In this document: piece by piece, positions 1 to 8,700 of the stretch | How the letters are laid out: every line of letters starts with the position of its first letter | Position numbering within the stretch: position 1 is the stretch's first letter | Assembly: GCA_900550205.1 (NCBI GenBank) | Contig: URRJ01000014.1 | Span: forward strand, 1 to 20,970 | Length of the DNA stretch: 20,970 nucleotides | Source of the DNA: an uncultured Collinsella sp. | GTDB taxonomy: Bacteria; Actinomycetota; Coriobacteriia; Coriobacteriales; Coriobacteriaceae | Direction: 5' to 3' | The notes under the pieces: generated by a model | Seen by the model: the letters and a program-made list of their open reading frames with translations, nothing else | Told to the model about the DNA's origin: nothing | The model's database searches: none | Made by a program: the position numbers and the translations under genes

Positions 1-2
1 AT

Positions 3-47
3 GCGCTGGCGCGCCGCGCCGCCGACGCTGCCAGGAAGAGGGGATAG
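3..47 (+). CDS. C-terminal tail of an upstream gene (partial, unidentified)
   Basis: The reading frame entering the window is open for 14 codons, rich in Ala and Arg, and stops at TAG 45-47, two bases before the folD start. The stop overlaps the folD ribosome-binding region, which is the usual layout of translationally coupled genes. Too little is left to identify the product. A folate enzyme such as a formiminotransferase/cyclodeaminase (FchA) would fit beside folD, but that is a guess from context only. Confidence 0.4.
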   Translation, partial: ALARRAADAARKRG

Positions 48-49
48 CC

Positions 50-904
50 ATGGCAGAGCTGCTCAAAGGGGCTCCCGTTGCCCGCGCTTTGACCGAGGAG
101 CTTGCTGCTCGCTGTGCCGCCCTGCGCGAACGGAGCATCATGCCGACGCTGGCCATTGTCCGTGTAGGCGAGCGCGAGGACGACCTGTCCTACGAGCGCG
201 GCGCTCTCAAGCGCTGCGAGAAGGTTGGCATTGAGGCCCGCCGCGTTTTGCTTCCTGCCGATGTTTCGCAGGACGAGCTGATGGCCGCTATCGAGGGCAT
301 CAATGCCGACCCTGCTGTTCATGGCTGCCTGATGTTTCGTCCGTTGCCCGCTGGGCTTGACGAGGATGCGGTTGCCGCGTCGCTTGATCCCGCCAAGGAT
401 GTTGACTCCATGACGCCGGCCTCGCTGCTTACCACGCTTTCTGGGCGAGGCGAGGGCTTTGCTCCTTGCACGGCCGAGGCCGTGTTGACGTTGCTGGACC
501 ATTATGGCGTTGAGCTGGATGGGGCCAAGGTCGCGGTTGTCGGTCGGTCGCTGGTGATTGGCCGTCCCGTTGCCGCCATGCTTACGGCTCGCAATGCCAC
601 GGTGACGACGTGCCATACGCATACGCGTGACCTGGCTGCCGAGTGCCGTGCGGCTGATGTTGTGGTTGCGGCCGTTGGACGCGCGCGCACGATTGGCGCG
701 GATGCGGTTCGCGAGGGCCAGACGATCATCGATGTTGGCATTAATTGGGACGAAGCCGCTGGCAAGCTGGTCGGGGACGTCGATTTTGATGCTGCGGAGC
801 CGGTTGTTGGCGCAATTACTCCGGTGCCGGGCGGCGTGGGGGCTGTAACGACGGCTATCCTTGCCAAACACGTGATTGAGGCGTCGGAGCGTGCATCGAA
901 ATAG
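50..904 (+). CDS. folD: FolD-family methylenetetrahydrofolate dehydrogenase (cyclohydrolase activity doubtful)
   Basis: The product has 284 residues, the normal FolD length, and would interconvert methylene-, methenyl- and formyl-tetrahydrofolate in the cytoplasm using NAD(P). The N-terminal catalytic domain carries Y48 and C56 of the Y-x3-K-x-K-x-C motif, but the position of the catalytic lysine is A52 (codon GCT at 203-205), although K54 is kept. The usual VQLPLP segment reads MFRPLP at 95-100, so the conserved Gln is F96. KDVD (116-119) is kept. The Rossmann part has VVGRSLVIGRPVA near 163-175 and ends in the PVPGGVGAVTTAIL signature. The start at 50 is preceded by GGAAGAGG. In characterised FolD enzymes the lysine is needed for cyclohydrolysis, while dehydrogenase activity can survive its loss. 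I therefore infer a mainly dehydrogenase enzyme. Confidence 0.93.
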   Translation: MAELLKGAPVARALTEELAARCAALRERSIMPTLAIVRVGEREDDLSYERGALKRCEKVGIEARRVLLPADVSQDELMAAIEGINADPAVHGCLMFRPLPAGLDEDAVAASLDPAKDVDSMTPASLLTTLSGRGEGFAPCTAEAVLTLLDHYGVELDGAKVAVVGRSLVIGRPVAAMLTARNATVTTCHTHTRDLAAECRAADVVVAAVGRARTIGADAVREGQTIIDVGINWDEAAGKLVGDVDFDAAEPVVGAITPVPGGVGAVTTAILAKHVIEASERASK

Positions 905-941
905 GCGTTTTGGGCTGTTTGAGGGGTTAGCCATATGCCAC

Positions 942-1171
942 GTGGTCAAAAAGCGCCAAATATGAGTACTGTTGCCAAGATAGTCACATATGTTTTACGT
1001 CTTTTGGGCTTCCAAACGATATTCATTCTCGTTAGGAAGCCCATTTTATTGAACCTATGGGGAATAACGCTGTCTCACTTTTGGACAAATAGGGATCTTC
1101 GGCACTCATTACAAGGAAATTTGCTGCTACTAAATTGGTGACAGTACTCATATTTGGCATTTTTTGACCAC
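942..1171. mobile_element. MITE-like element with 37-bp terminal inverted repeats
   Basis: This AT-rich block of about 230 bp sits in the gap between folD and the dipeptidase gene (905-1269). Its ends, 942-978 and 1135-1171, are inverted copies matching at 33 of 37 positions, with the core CCAAATATGAGTACTGT identical in both. A strong internal hairpin lies at 1005-1043. There is no transposase and no convincing ORF. The two short ORFs that cross it on opposite strands both spell PNMSTV because each reads one copy of the repeat. A 7-bp direct repeat AGGGGTT (922-928 and 1172-1178) abuts the right end but lies 13 bp outside the left end, so a target-site duplication is unproven. A non-autonomous transposable element is the best reading; a long bidirectional RNA stem is the alternative. 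Confidence 0.6.
1005..1043. repeat. Internal hairpin of the MITE-like element
   Basis: Arms 1005-1019 and 1029-1043 are complementary at 14 of 15 positions (TGGGCTTCC paired with GGAAGCCCA at the base) around a 9-nt loop. No T-run follows on either strand, so it does not look like an intrinsic terminator. Confidence 0.7.
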
Positions 1172-1173
1172 AG

Positions 1174-1195
1174 GGGTTCCGAGAGGGTTCCGAGG
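1174..1195. repeat. 11-bp tandem duplication
   Basis: GGGTTCCGAGA at 1174-1184 is followed at once by GGGTTCCGAGG at 1185-1195. It lies just outside the right inverted repeat of the preceding element and upstream of the dipeptidase gene. Confidence 0.6.
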
Positions 1196-1269
1196 TGCCG
1201 TGGTTTCGCCCTTTTTCGCTGAAGCGATACACTGTACCCGTTTGATTTCTTCGCTCAAGGAGGATGCGC

Positions 1270-2793
1270 ATGCCGTGCACAACGATTTTGGTTGGTAAGA
1301 ACGCGAGCTACGACGGGTCGACGCTGGTCGCCCGCAACGAGGATTCGTCCAACGGGGTGTTTGAGCCCAAACGCATGCGCGTAGTGCATCCCGACGAGCA
1401 GCCGCGTGTCTACACGAGTGTCCTGAGCCACCTGACCGTTGAGTTGCCCGACAATCCCATGCGTTACACAAGCGTTCCCGACGTTGTCCCGGGTCATGGC
1501 ATTTGGGCCGAGGCCGGTTTCAACGAGCTCAATGTTGGCATGTCCGCAACCGAGACGCTTACCACCAACGAGCGCGTCCGCGGCGCCGATCCACTCGTGG
1601 ACTACGTGCCCGCCAAGGGCAACGAGGGCGACGAAGGCTATGTTCCGGCGCAGCCCGGCGGTCTGGGCGAGGAGGACATGGTGACCCTGGTCCTACCGTA
1701 CGCCAAGTCCGCCCGCGATGGCGTGCGTATCCTGGGCGACCTGCTCGAGCGCTACGGTACCTACGAGAACAATGGCATCGCCTTTAGTGACGTTGACGAG
1801 ATCTGGTGGCTCGAGACCATCGGCGGTCACCACTGGATCGCCAAGCGCGTGCCCGACGACGCCTATGTGACCATGCCCAACCAGCTGGGTATCGACAGCT
1901 TTGATCTGGATGACGCCGAGGGGTCCCAGGCCGACCACATGTGCTCCGCCGACCTGCGTTCCTGGATGGCCGAGTGGCATCTGGACTTGACGCTGGGCGT
2001 TAAGGGCGACGGTCCGGCGACGGTCTTCAACCCGCGCGAGGCCTTTGGCTCGCACAGCGACAGCGACCACGTCTACAACACGCCGCGCGCCTGGTACATG
2101 CAGCGCTGCCTCAACCCCAGCGATGTGTGGGACGGTCCCGACGCCGACTACACGCCCGAGAGCGACGACATCCCCTGGAGTCGCGTGCCCGAGCGCAAGG
2201 TGACCATCGAGGATATCAAGTACGTGCTTTCGAGCCACTACCAGGGCACGGAGTACGACTGCTACGGCAGCAAGGGCACGCCCGCCACGCGCGGTGCCTA
2301 CCGTCCCATCGGCATCAACCGCAACAGCCAGCTCGCCGTGCTGCAGCTGCGCCCCTATGCGCAGCCGGCCTATCGCGCCGTGCAGTGGATGGCCTTTGGC
2401 TCCAACTCGTTCAACGTGCTGGTTCCGCTGTACGCCAACGTCGAGACCATGCCCGAGTACTACGCAGACACCCAGGCGCGCGTGACATCCGAGAACTTCT
2501 ACTGGGCCAATCGCTTGATTGGTGCCTTGGCCGATGTTCGCTTCCACGAGTGCGGTCGCGCGGTCGAGGATTATCAAGAGAAGGTCGGCGGCATGGGCCA
2601 CAAGCAGATTCACGACGTTGACGCTGTCGTAGCCGCGCTGCCCGAGGCCGAGGTGCCCGCCGAGCTCGCCCGCGCCAACGAGGCTTTTGCCGAGCTCGTG
2701 CGCGTGGAGACCGATGCCCTGTTGGGCAAGGTGCTCTACACCACGAGCTGTGCCATGAAGAACTCCTTCGCGATGAACGACAACGTAAGGTAA
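1270..2793 (+). CDS. C69 family dipeptidase (PepD-like Ntn hydrolase)
   Basis: The product has 507 residues and belongs to peptidase family C69, enzymes that cleave dipeptides with an N-terminal Cys nucleophile exposed by processing. The N-terminus MPCTTILVGKNASYDGST is the family signature: C3 is the expected nucleophile, and the stretch through VARNED follows the usual Ntn-hydrolase start. I chose ATG 1270 because AAGGAGG (1257-1263) lies 6 nt before it; the upstream in-frame ATG at 1264 would touch the Shine-Dalgarno sequence. There is no signal peptide or membrane segment, so a cytoplasmic role in peptide breakdown is likely. The gene stands alone, with the MITE-like element before it and a strong terminator after it. 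Substrate preference cannot be read from the sequence. Confidence 0.93.
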   Translation: MPCTTILVGKNASYDGSTLVARNEDSSNGVFEPKRMRVVHPDEQPRVYTSVLSHLTVELPDNPMRYTSVPDVVPGHGIWAEAGFNELNVGMSATETLTTNERVRGADPLVDYVPAKGNEGDEGYVPAQPGGLGEEDMVTLVLPYAKSARDGVRILGDLLERYGTYENNGIAFSDVDEIWWLETIGGHHWIAKRVPDDAYVTMPNQLGIDSFDLDDAEGSQADHMCSADLRSWMAEWHLDLTLGVKGDGPATVFNPREAFGSHSDSDHVYNTPRAWYMQRCLNPSDVWDGPDADYTPESDDIPWSRVPERKVTIEDIKYVLSSHYQGTEYDCYGSKGTPATRGAYRPIGINRNSQLAVLQLRPYAQPAYRAVQWMAFGSNSFNVLVPLYANVETMPEYYADTQARVTSENFYWANRLIGALADVRFHECGRAVEDYQEKVGGMGHKQIHDVDAVVAALPEAEVPAELARANEAFAELVRVETDALLGKVLYTTSCAMKNSFAMNDNVR

Positions 2794-2811
2794 AGACAAC
2801 CTTGCAGCGAG

Positions 2812-2856
2812 CGAGCGGGGCAAACGCCGTCAAAGGCTTTGCCCCGCTCGATTTCT
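2812..2856 (+). terminator. Rho-independent terminator of the dipeptidase gene
   Basis: A perfect 13-bp GC-rich stem (2812-2824 with 2838-2850, CGAGCGGGGCAAA) with a 13-nt loop starts 18 bases after the stop codon. It is followed by the T-rich stretch ATTTCTATCTT. Confidence 0.85.
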
Positions 2857-2941
2857 ATCTTGGCGGTAAAACGATTTTGTGTCGTTCACCCAATCTTGGG
2901 TACAAGAAGGCCAATGCAGTTGTTCACGATTGGAGCCAACC

Positions 2942-3358
2942 ATGGTTATGAAATTCGATCAGCTTGTTAACGGTGCCATCAACGTGGGCTTCGGCGCCGC
3001 CGCCGTTGCCGTTGAGGGCGGCAAGAAGGTCCTCGACGACCTCAACACCAAGGGCGAGCAGGTGCGCAAGGACGCCGGCACCCCCGATATCGCCCGCAGC
3101 GTGTCCGACATGTTCGAGCAGGCCGGCGGCACCATCTCCGACCTCACCGAGCGCCTGGGCATGCAGGGCGAGACCGCGGCTCAGCGCGTGCTCGACGAGC
3201 TCATCCTGGCCCGCGTCCGCGTTATGACCGCCCCCGAGCGCACGGCCTTCCTGGCCCATGTGCGCGACATCGTCGATTCGGTCGAGGACAACGTGACCTC
3301 GGTGCCCGTCGAGGCTGTTGAGCCCGACGACGCAGAGGACGCCGAAGAGGCCGAGTAG
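2942..3358 (+). CDS. Small phasin-like coiled-coil protein
   Basis: The product has 138 residues. It is mostly helical by composition, with a Gly/Ala-rich N-terminal stretch (about residues 10-30), amphipathic helix-forming segments, and a strongly acidic tail ending EPDDAEDAEEAE. This resembles small proteins annotated as phasin family, found next to AarF/UbiB kinases in actinobacteria and firmicutes. The resemblance is by general pattern only, and no polyhydroxyalkanoate genes are visible here. ATG 2942 is chosen because GGAG at 2932-2935 lies 6 nt before it; an open frame runs further upstream to 2879 but has no ribosome-binding site there. The kinase gene starts 8 bp after its stop, so the two are probably co-transcribed and may work together. 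The true function is unknown. Confidence 0.75.
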   Translation: MVMKFDQLVNGAINVGFGAAAVAVEGGKKVLDDLNTKGEQVRKDAGTPDIARSVSDMFEQAGGTISDLTERLGMQGETAAQRVLDELILARVRVMTAPERTAFLAHVRDIVDSVEDNVTSVPVEAVEPDDAEDAEEAE

Positions 3359-3366
3359 CAGCGCAG

Positions 3367-5130
3367 ATGGCAGATTCCACCACCGATTACAACAATCAAG
3401 ATCCCTTGGGTGACGAGACGGCGGTTGTCGATGAGGTTGAGGCCGCCGTCTCGGGCGCTCGTAAGAAGCCGCGCGCTGTCGATATGGTCCCCGAGGAGCC
3501 CGACGCGATGGCGCCGGACGAGGAATACCAGCTCACACCGGCGGGCCGCCGTGAACGCATTGGGCAGATTGTTCGCCTGATCAAAAAGTATCGCGTGTGG
3601 GATAACTTCACGCCGGTGCGCCTGCGCCGTCTGCTCGAAGAGCTCGGCCCCATGTTCGTCAAGATGGGGCAGATTCTGGCCAACCGCTCCGAGATTTTGC
3701 CGCAGCGGTTTTGCGACGAGCTGCGTCGCCTGCGCTCCGACGTAGAGCCGGTGCCGTATGAGGTGGTGCTCCGCTGCCTGGAAGAGGAATACGGCCAGCG
3801 CCTGGGGCAGATGTTCGACGCGATCGACCCCAACCCGCTCGGTAGCGCGTCGCTCGCGCAGGTGCACCGCGCCCGCCTGGTGACCGGCGAGGACGTGGCC
3901 GTTAAGGTGCAGCGCCCCGGCGCGCAACAGGTCATGGCTCAGGACATCGACATCATTCGCTCGGTGGTGCGTATCGTTTCCAAGTTCGTCAATACCGATC
4001 AGTTTGTTGACCTGCACGGTGTGGTCGAAGAGCTGTGGACCTCGTTTCGCGAGGAGACCAACTTTTTGGCCGAGGCCAAAAACCTCAACGATTTCTATGA
4101 CTTCCACAAAAGCGTGCATGGCGTGTCGTGTCCCAAATCCTACCTGGACCTTTGCACCGAACACGTGGTGGTCATGGACTACATCGACGGTATCTCGATT
4201 GCCGATCCCAAGCGTTTGGCAGCCGAGGGTTATGACTTGGAAAAGATTGGCGCCGCGATCGTCGAGGACTACTCGACGCAGGTGCTCGACGACGGCTTTT
4301 TCCATGCCGACCCGCATGCGGGAAACATCATCCTCAAGGACGGCATCGTCTACTTTATCGACCTGGGCATGGTCGGGCGCATGTCGAGCCATGATCGCGG
4401 TATCGTCAAGGACATGATTTTCGCCGTGGCCGAGGGTGACGTGCCCAAGCTCAAGGATTCGCTCATGCGCTTTGCCGTGACGCGCGGCGACTCGGCCGAG
4501 CTCGACCATTCGGCCTTTTTGTCCGACTTGGACTTTATCGTCGCCGACTTTGCGGGTCTTGACCTTAAGGATCTTGATATCGGCGAGTTTTTGACCTCGC
4601 TGCTAAACCTGGCGCGCAAAAACGATGTTGAGCTGCCGAGCGTGGTGACGATGTTCGCCCGCGGCATGGTGACGCTCGAGGGTCTGCTGACCGAGTACAT
4701 GCCCAACGTCAACATGATTCAGATCATCCAGGCGCACATCAAAAACGAGAAGAGCTCCTATGCGCGCGTCCGCGAAATGGGGCGCGATCTTGCCGCGAGC
4801 AGCTATCGCGCGGCAAAAGGCTCGCTCGAGGCGGCCGAGTATCTGGGCTTGGCGTCGCGCATGCTCACGCGCGGCCAGCTTAAGGTGAACACGCAGATCA
4901 TGAGCAGCGATAAGGCGCTGCGACAGCTGGGTGGAATTATCGACCGCATGTCGATGGCAATTGTGATCGCCGGCCTGTTTATCGGTTCGTCGGTGGTGTA
5001 CTACGCGCGCATCGAGCCGGTTGTGTTCGGTATCCCGGTCATTGGCTTTATGGGCTATGTGAGCGCGCTGGTGCTGGCGCTGATGCTGGGCCGCGAGATT
5101 TGGCGCAACAGCCACGGCGGCAAGCGTTAA
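3367..5130 (+). CDS. ABC1/AarF/UbiB-family atypical kinase
   Basis: The product has 587 residues with the full ABC1 (COQ8/UbiB) signature: KMGQ at 99-102, the Ala/Ser-rich loop GSASLAQVH at 159-167, VAVKVQRPG with the ATP-binding K180, a FREETNFLAEAKN segment near 228-239, catalytic DPHAGN at 315-320, and metal-binding IDLG at 331-334. Two hydrophobic segments near the C-terminus (about 530-575) suggest a membrane anchor, as in UbiB. The first 55 residues are acidic and probably disordered. Family members support isoprenoid quinone or lipid metabolism through an ATPase-like activity. Nothing here shows quinone synthesis, so the substrate is open. It follows the phasin-like gene by 8 bp and is likely read from the same transcript. 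Confidence 0.92.
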   Translation: MADSTTDYNNQDPLGDETAVVDEVEAAVSGARKKPRAVDMVPEEPDAMAPDEEYQLTPAGRRERIGQIVRLIKKYRVWDNFTPVRLRRLLEELGPMFVKMGQILANRSEILPQRFCDELRRLRSDVEPVPYEVVLRCLEEEYGQRLGQMFDAIDPNPLGSASLAQVHRARLVTGEDVAVKVQRPGAQQVMAQDIDIIRSVVRIVSKFVNTDQFVDLHGVVEELWTSFREETNFLAEAKNLNDFYDFHKSVHGVSCPKSYLDLCTEHVVVMDYIDGISIADPKRLAAEGYDLEKIGAAIVEDYSTQVLDDGFFHADPHAGNIILKDGIVYFIDLGMVGRMSSHDRGIVKDMIFAVAEGDVPKLKDSLMRFAVTRGDSAELDHSAFLSDLDFIVADFAGLDLKDLDIGEFLTSLLNLARKNDVELPSVVTMFARGMVTLEGLLTEYMPNVNMIQIIQAHIKNEKSSYARVREMGRDLAASSYRAAKGSLEAAEYLGLASRMLTRGQLKVNTQIMSSDKALRQLGGIIDRMSMAIVIAGLFIGSSVVYYARIEPVVFGIPVIGFMGYVSALVLALMLGREIWRNSHGGKR

Positions 5131-5198
5131 TGACCCCTGGGGGACGGAGGAAAACGGATCATTTTGCCTTGCGTCGCGCCGGCGTGGGCTGGTCCGAA

Positions 5199-5352
5199 CG
5201 AAACTATGCCGGTTTACGGGGCTGGAGTGCCGGACCTCGACCATGCCGGAATCCGTGCTTTTAAAACCGCAGGTAGATGAGTCGTTGGTTTTCGAAAATG
5301 GCAGATATGGTTGCGAAGTGCTGAATCAGCCCCGTAATCCGGCATTGTTTTG
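5199..5352. repeat. Intergenic inverted repeat of about 154 bp
   Basis: In the gap after the kinase gene (5131-5442), 5199-5224 and 5327-5352 are inverted copies matching at 23 of 26 positions; the inner 18 bp (TGCCGGTTTACGGGGCTG at 5207-5224) match at 17 of 18. TGCCGG recurs in direct orientation at 5228 and 5244. There is no ORF worth calling and no T-run. The preceding stretch, GGGGACGGAGGAAAACGGAT near 5139-5160, also has the look of a dispersed intergenic repeat, but only a genome-wide search could show this. Confidence 0.55.
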
Positions 5353-5442
5353 AAACGGGCTGTTCTTGCAAGGTCCGACGACAGTCCTTCCTATCGCAAA
5401 CCATAGCTTTTACCTTGGGCTTCGCCTGTGTGCGGGGCCCTT

Positions 5443-5471
5443 TTGCGTGCTACCATATCGACAGTAATAAT
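5443..5471 (+). promoter_or_regulatory. Candidate promoter of the riboswitch operon
   Basis: A -10-like AATAAT (5466-5471, 5 of 6 to consensus) lies 17 bp after TTGCGT (5443-5448, 3 of 6). Transcription would start near 5478, right where the riboswitch fold begins, which supports the call. The -35 match is weak. Confidence 0.4.
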
Positions 5472-5477
5472 CGATGG

Positions 5478-5653
5478 CCTAGATGGTGGTGCGGAGACGC
5501 ACGAATGCGCGGTTTTCCTGCGCGTTTGGGAGAATCGGGGTGCAAGTCCTCGGCTGTACCAGTAACCGTAATTCCTTTTGGCCCGGGATGTTCGCGTCGC
5601 AGATCGGACGGCGCGCCCGGGTCGGTAAGGTTAAGTCGGATCGCCTCCCATCT
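5478..5653 (+). ncRNA. Cobalamin (B12) riboswitch
   Basis: The conserved core is plain: GGGAGAATCGGGGTGCAAGT starting at 5528, then CCTCGGCTGTACCAGTAACCG, matching the class-I consensus GGGAA..GGTG.AA.TCC..GCTG..CC.G.AACCGT. It is preceded by a GTGCG-GAGA-CGCAC hairpin (5490-5503) and followed by a GC-rich arm (5580-5587 with 5616-5623). The 3' part AGTCGGATCGCCTCCC (5634-5649) corresponds loosely to the B12 box. GATGG (5482-5486) can pair with CCATC (5649-5653) to close the fold. No T-run follows before the ATG at 5796, so control is more likely translational or by a distant structure. It should lower expression of the downstream surface proteins when adenosylcobalamin or a related cobamide is plentiful. 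Confidence 0.87.
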
Positions 5654-5795
5654 TGCACGCGACCGCGGCACGCGCCGCCGGTACGCGTTGGGCTCTGGAG
5701 GGAAGGGGGCCCCGATGGGGGTACTCGGGCGCAATATGCGCGATGATGTGGGGCAGCCGCTGGGCAATGCTCCAAGTGCAGACAGTAGGAGACAA

Positions 5796-8700
5796 ATGGA
5801 TATGTTTGAGGACGAGTGCCAACGCGCCTCGTGGCGTCGTCATGGAGCGATTGCCCGCAGCGTAGCCAAGCGCGGTCTGGTGGCGTTCCTGGCTTTTGCC
5901 ATGGCTTTTGGCACCACGCCGGCGCAACTTTGGGCCGACGGCGCCGAGAGCATTGCCGATGCCGTGGCTCAGGCTACGACGGGCGGCGAGGACGCGGCGG
6001 CAGATGATGGCGCTGCTGCCGACACCGGCGCGAACAGTGCGCCGGCGAGCGATGCTGCCGATGGCGCCGACGCAGATCAGGGCGCAACTGCGAGTGCCGC
6101 GAATGGTGCTGACACCGCCGCAGACAACGCGACTGAGTCCGACAATTCCGCCGCGATGCCTGGTGTCACTTCGGAGCAGGGCGAGCCGAAGGCCGCTGCC
6201 GCTTCTGCCACGACGCTTTCCAGTAAGGCCAGGGTCTGCATCCAGGACACCAAGGATAAAAACAGCTCCTATTCCACGAAGTCGGGCCCACTCAAGGCCG
6301 GTGAGACGCTTTGGGCCAATATGTACGACGGTTACAACTCCGTCGCCAATCCTAGTACCTGGACCTATACCTGGCTTGCCGGCACGGTTAAGGCAAGCAA
6401 CGACGCCGCCGACTACACCGATGTCGTAGGCCATGAGCAGTCCCTTACCGTCACCGACGCCATGGTTGGCAAGTACTTCATCTGTAAGGTGACGGCGGAT
6501 GGCAAGGACTATTACGGCCCCTCCGTTTCTTATGGCTCGGGCATCAATGCCAATTACATTCCCGGTCCCGTGTTGAGCGCTGGGCAGGCAAGCCTCTACT
6601 CCGTCAAGCTGAGCAGCTCGTCTCCCGCTGTGGGCGACACGCTGACCGCTACGCCGTATACCGCGTACGACACACCCGCCGCGAGCGACACCAAGGTGAC
6701 CTACACCTGGTACGAGTCGACCAACAAATACTCCGGCTGGGCCGAGATTGAGGGCGCGACGACTGCCTCCCTCACGCTAACCGACGCTCTTGAGGGCAAG
6801 TACGTCAAGGTCAAGGCAAACGCCGGGGTAAACGACGCTGAGGCCACGACGAGCGACGCCGTGCTCAAGGCCGGCGCGGTCAAGCTCGCTGGCGTCGAGC
6901 TTTCCGCGCCTTCCACTGAAATCGGCGCAACCCTCACTGCTAAGTCGTACACCGGTTCGAGCTATAGCCCCTCCTATGTCGACAACTCAAAGGTCATCTA
7001 CACCTGGAAGAAGTACAAGGGTGATTCGGCCCCTAACAGCTCCACAAAGTGGGAGAGCATCGAGGGAGAGTCCGGCCCCACGTTTACGGTGACTGACGAC
7101 CTTGAGGGCTACTATGTCTCAGTGTCTGCGAACGCGGGCGCCAATGACGTAGCCTTTGGTGGTTGGTCGACCGGCTACGGCGTGGGTCCCTTCAAGCAAG
7201 CCGGCGCTGTGGACATCTACTCCGCCATCCTGGCCCCCGAAGGCTCCACCTCCGGCACCTATGTTTATACCGTTGACGACACCGTCCAAGCACTCGCTAA
7301 AGAGAAGGGCGCTTCCGATTACATCGATGCGTCCAAGCTGAGTTATCAGTGGCAGGTCGCAGATGCCAAGGGCGGCACCTACACCGATATCGAGGGCGCA
7401 ACGTCGAGTACCCTTAAGCTTGCAGCCTACAAAGGTAAGTCGGTTCGTTGCCACATTACCGCAAAGATTGGCAGCAGCGATTACACTACTAAGGGCACGA
7501 GCTGCATTGGCGCTGCTGGCTCCGTCAACATCACAAAGGTCACCCTCGACCGCAGCGTCGAGGCGAAAGTCGGCGAGAAGATTACCGCCACCGCGAAGTC
7601 AGGATCCGACGATGTGACCTCGAGCCCCAAGGTTACCTGGTCCTGGTACTGCGGGGACTCCCCGAGCACTTGCGACTTGAAGATCGAGGGGGCGGACACC
7701 AGCTCGTTCACGCCCGACGCGGCGTTGGCGAACAAATACGTCCAAGCGCGCGCCAACGGCGGCTTCGGTGACGAGCAGTCGAGCACCCTGCCCGTCGTGG
7801 AGGCTGGAGCGGTCGATCTCTACGGCGTGACAGTCACGGGCGCTCTGGCATCCGGACAGATTGCTGCAGGCAAGGTTCTGACCGCGAAGGCGACCAAAGG
7901 CAACTCCTACACCGACGTCTCCGCGACGGACACGGTCCACTATCAGTGGCAGTACTCCAACGACAAGAGCTCCTACGACAGCCACTTCGTCAACATTCCC
8001 GATGCGACCGACTCCGCGACGTATGCGCCGACCAACGACATGGTGGGCAAGTACATTCGTGTGATCGCCACGAGCAAGAACTCGGTGAAGAGCACCGAGA
8101 AGAAGAGCGCCTACTACGGTACGCAGTCTGTCGACCCCGTTGGCCCAGTGACGCTTGCCGGTCAGTACAAGCTCAAGTCCGTTGCGCCCAACGAGGCTTC
8201 TTCGACGACGCTCTCTGTCGGCTCAGTGCTCACTCCACGCGTGAAGATCCCTGGTTCTTCGAGCTGGTCCGATTCTGATCTGCCCGAGGACGCTAAGCTC
8301 ACGCTCGCTTGGTATGCCAAGGGTGAGGGTGATTCAGACTGGGTGGAACTCACCGAAGGCATTGACGCCGAGACCGTCGCGCTGACGCTCAACGATTCTC
8401 TCGTCGGAAAGCGCATCAAGCTCACCGCACGCGCTCTCGACAACACGGTTGAGTGGGTTTCGTCGGACAGCGTTACCGCGGCGGGGAAGTATAACCTGCT
8501 GCGTGTGACTACTACCAACCCGCAGATTAATAGCGATTCGACCCATCTCGTCTCGGGCGATAGCGTTAAAGCGACGGTTTGGGCCAAGCGTGCCGACGGC
8601 TCGACTACCAACGGCATCGACGTCACCGGCCAGCCGACTGTTGCCTGGTATGCGGCCGACGATGCGGAGGCTCCCGCGAGCGATTGGACGCTGCTGTCCG

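Noticed and set aside
922..1178. AGGGGTT direct repeats as a target-site duplication of the 942-1171 element
   Set aside because: The right copy touches the inverted repeat but the left copy is 13 bp away from it, so the placement is asymmetric and may be chance.
935..1280. Short ORFs on both strands across 935-1280
   Set aside because: They read the inverted repeats of the MITE-like element; both contain PNMSTV only because the repeats are inverted copies.
3181..4509. A 442-codon minus-strand frame opposite the kinase and phasin-like genes
   Set aside because: It is antisense to the clear ABC1 kinase motifs and is His/Val/Leu-rich shadow sequence without a ribosome-binding site.
5415..5795. 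An open frame upstream of, and continuous with, the giant surface protein, adding 127 residues
   Set aside because: It is a translation of the cobalamin riboswitch and leader. AGGAG followed by ATG 5796 and a signal peptide give a far better start.
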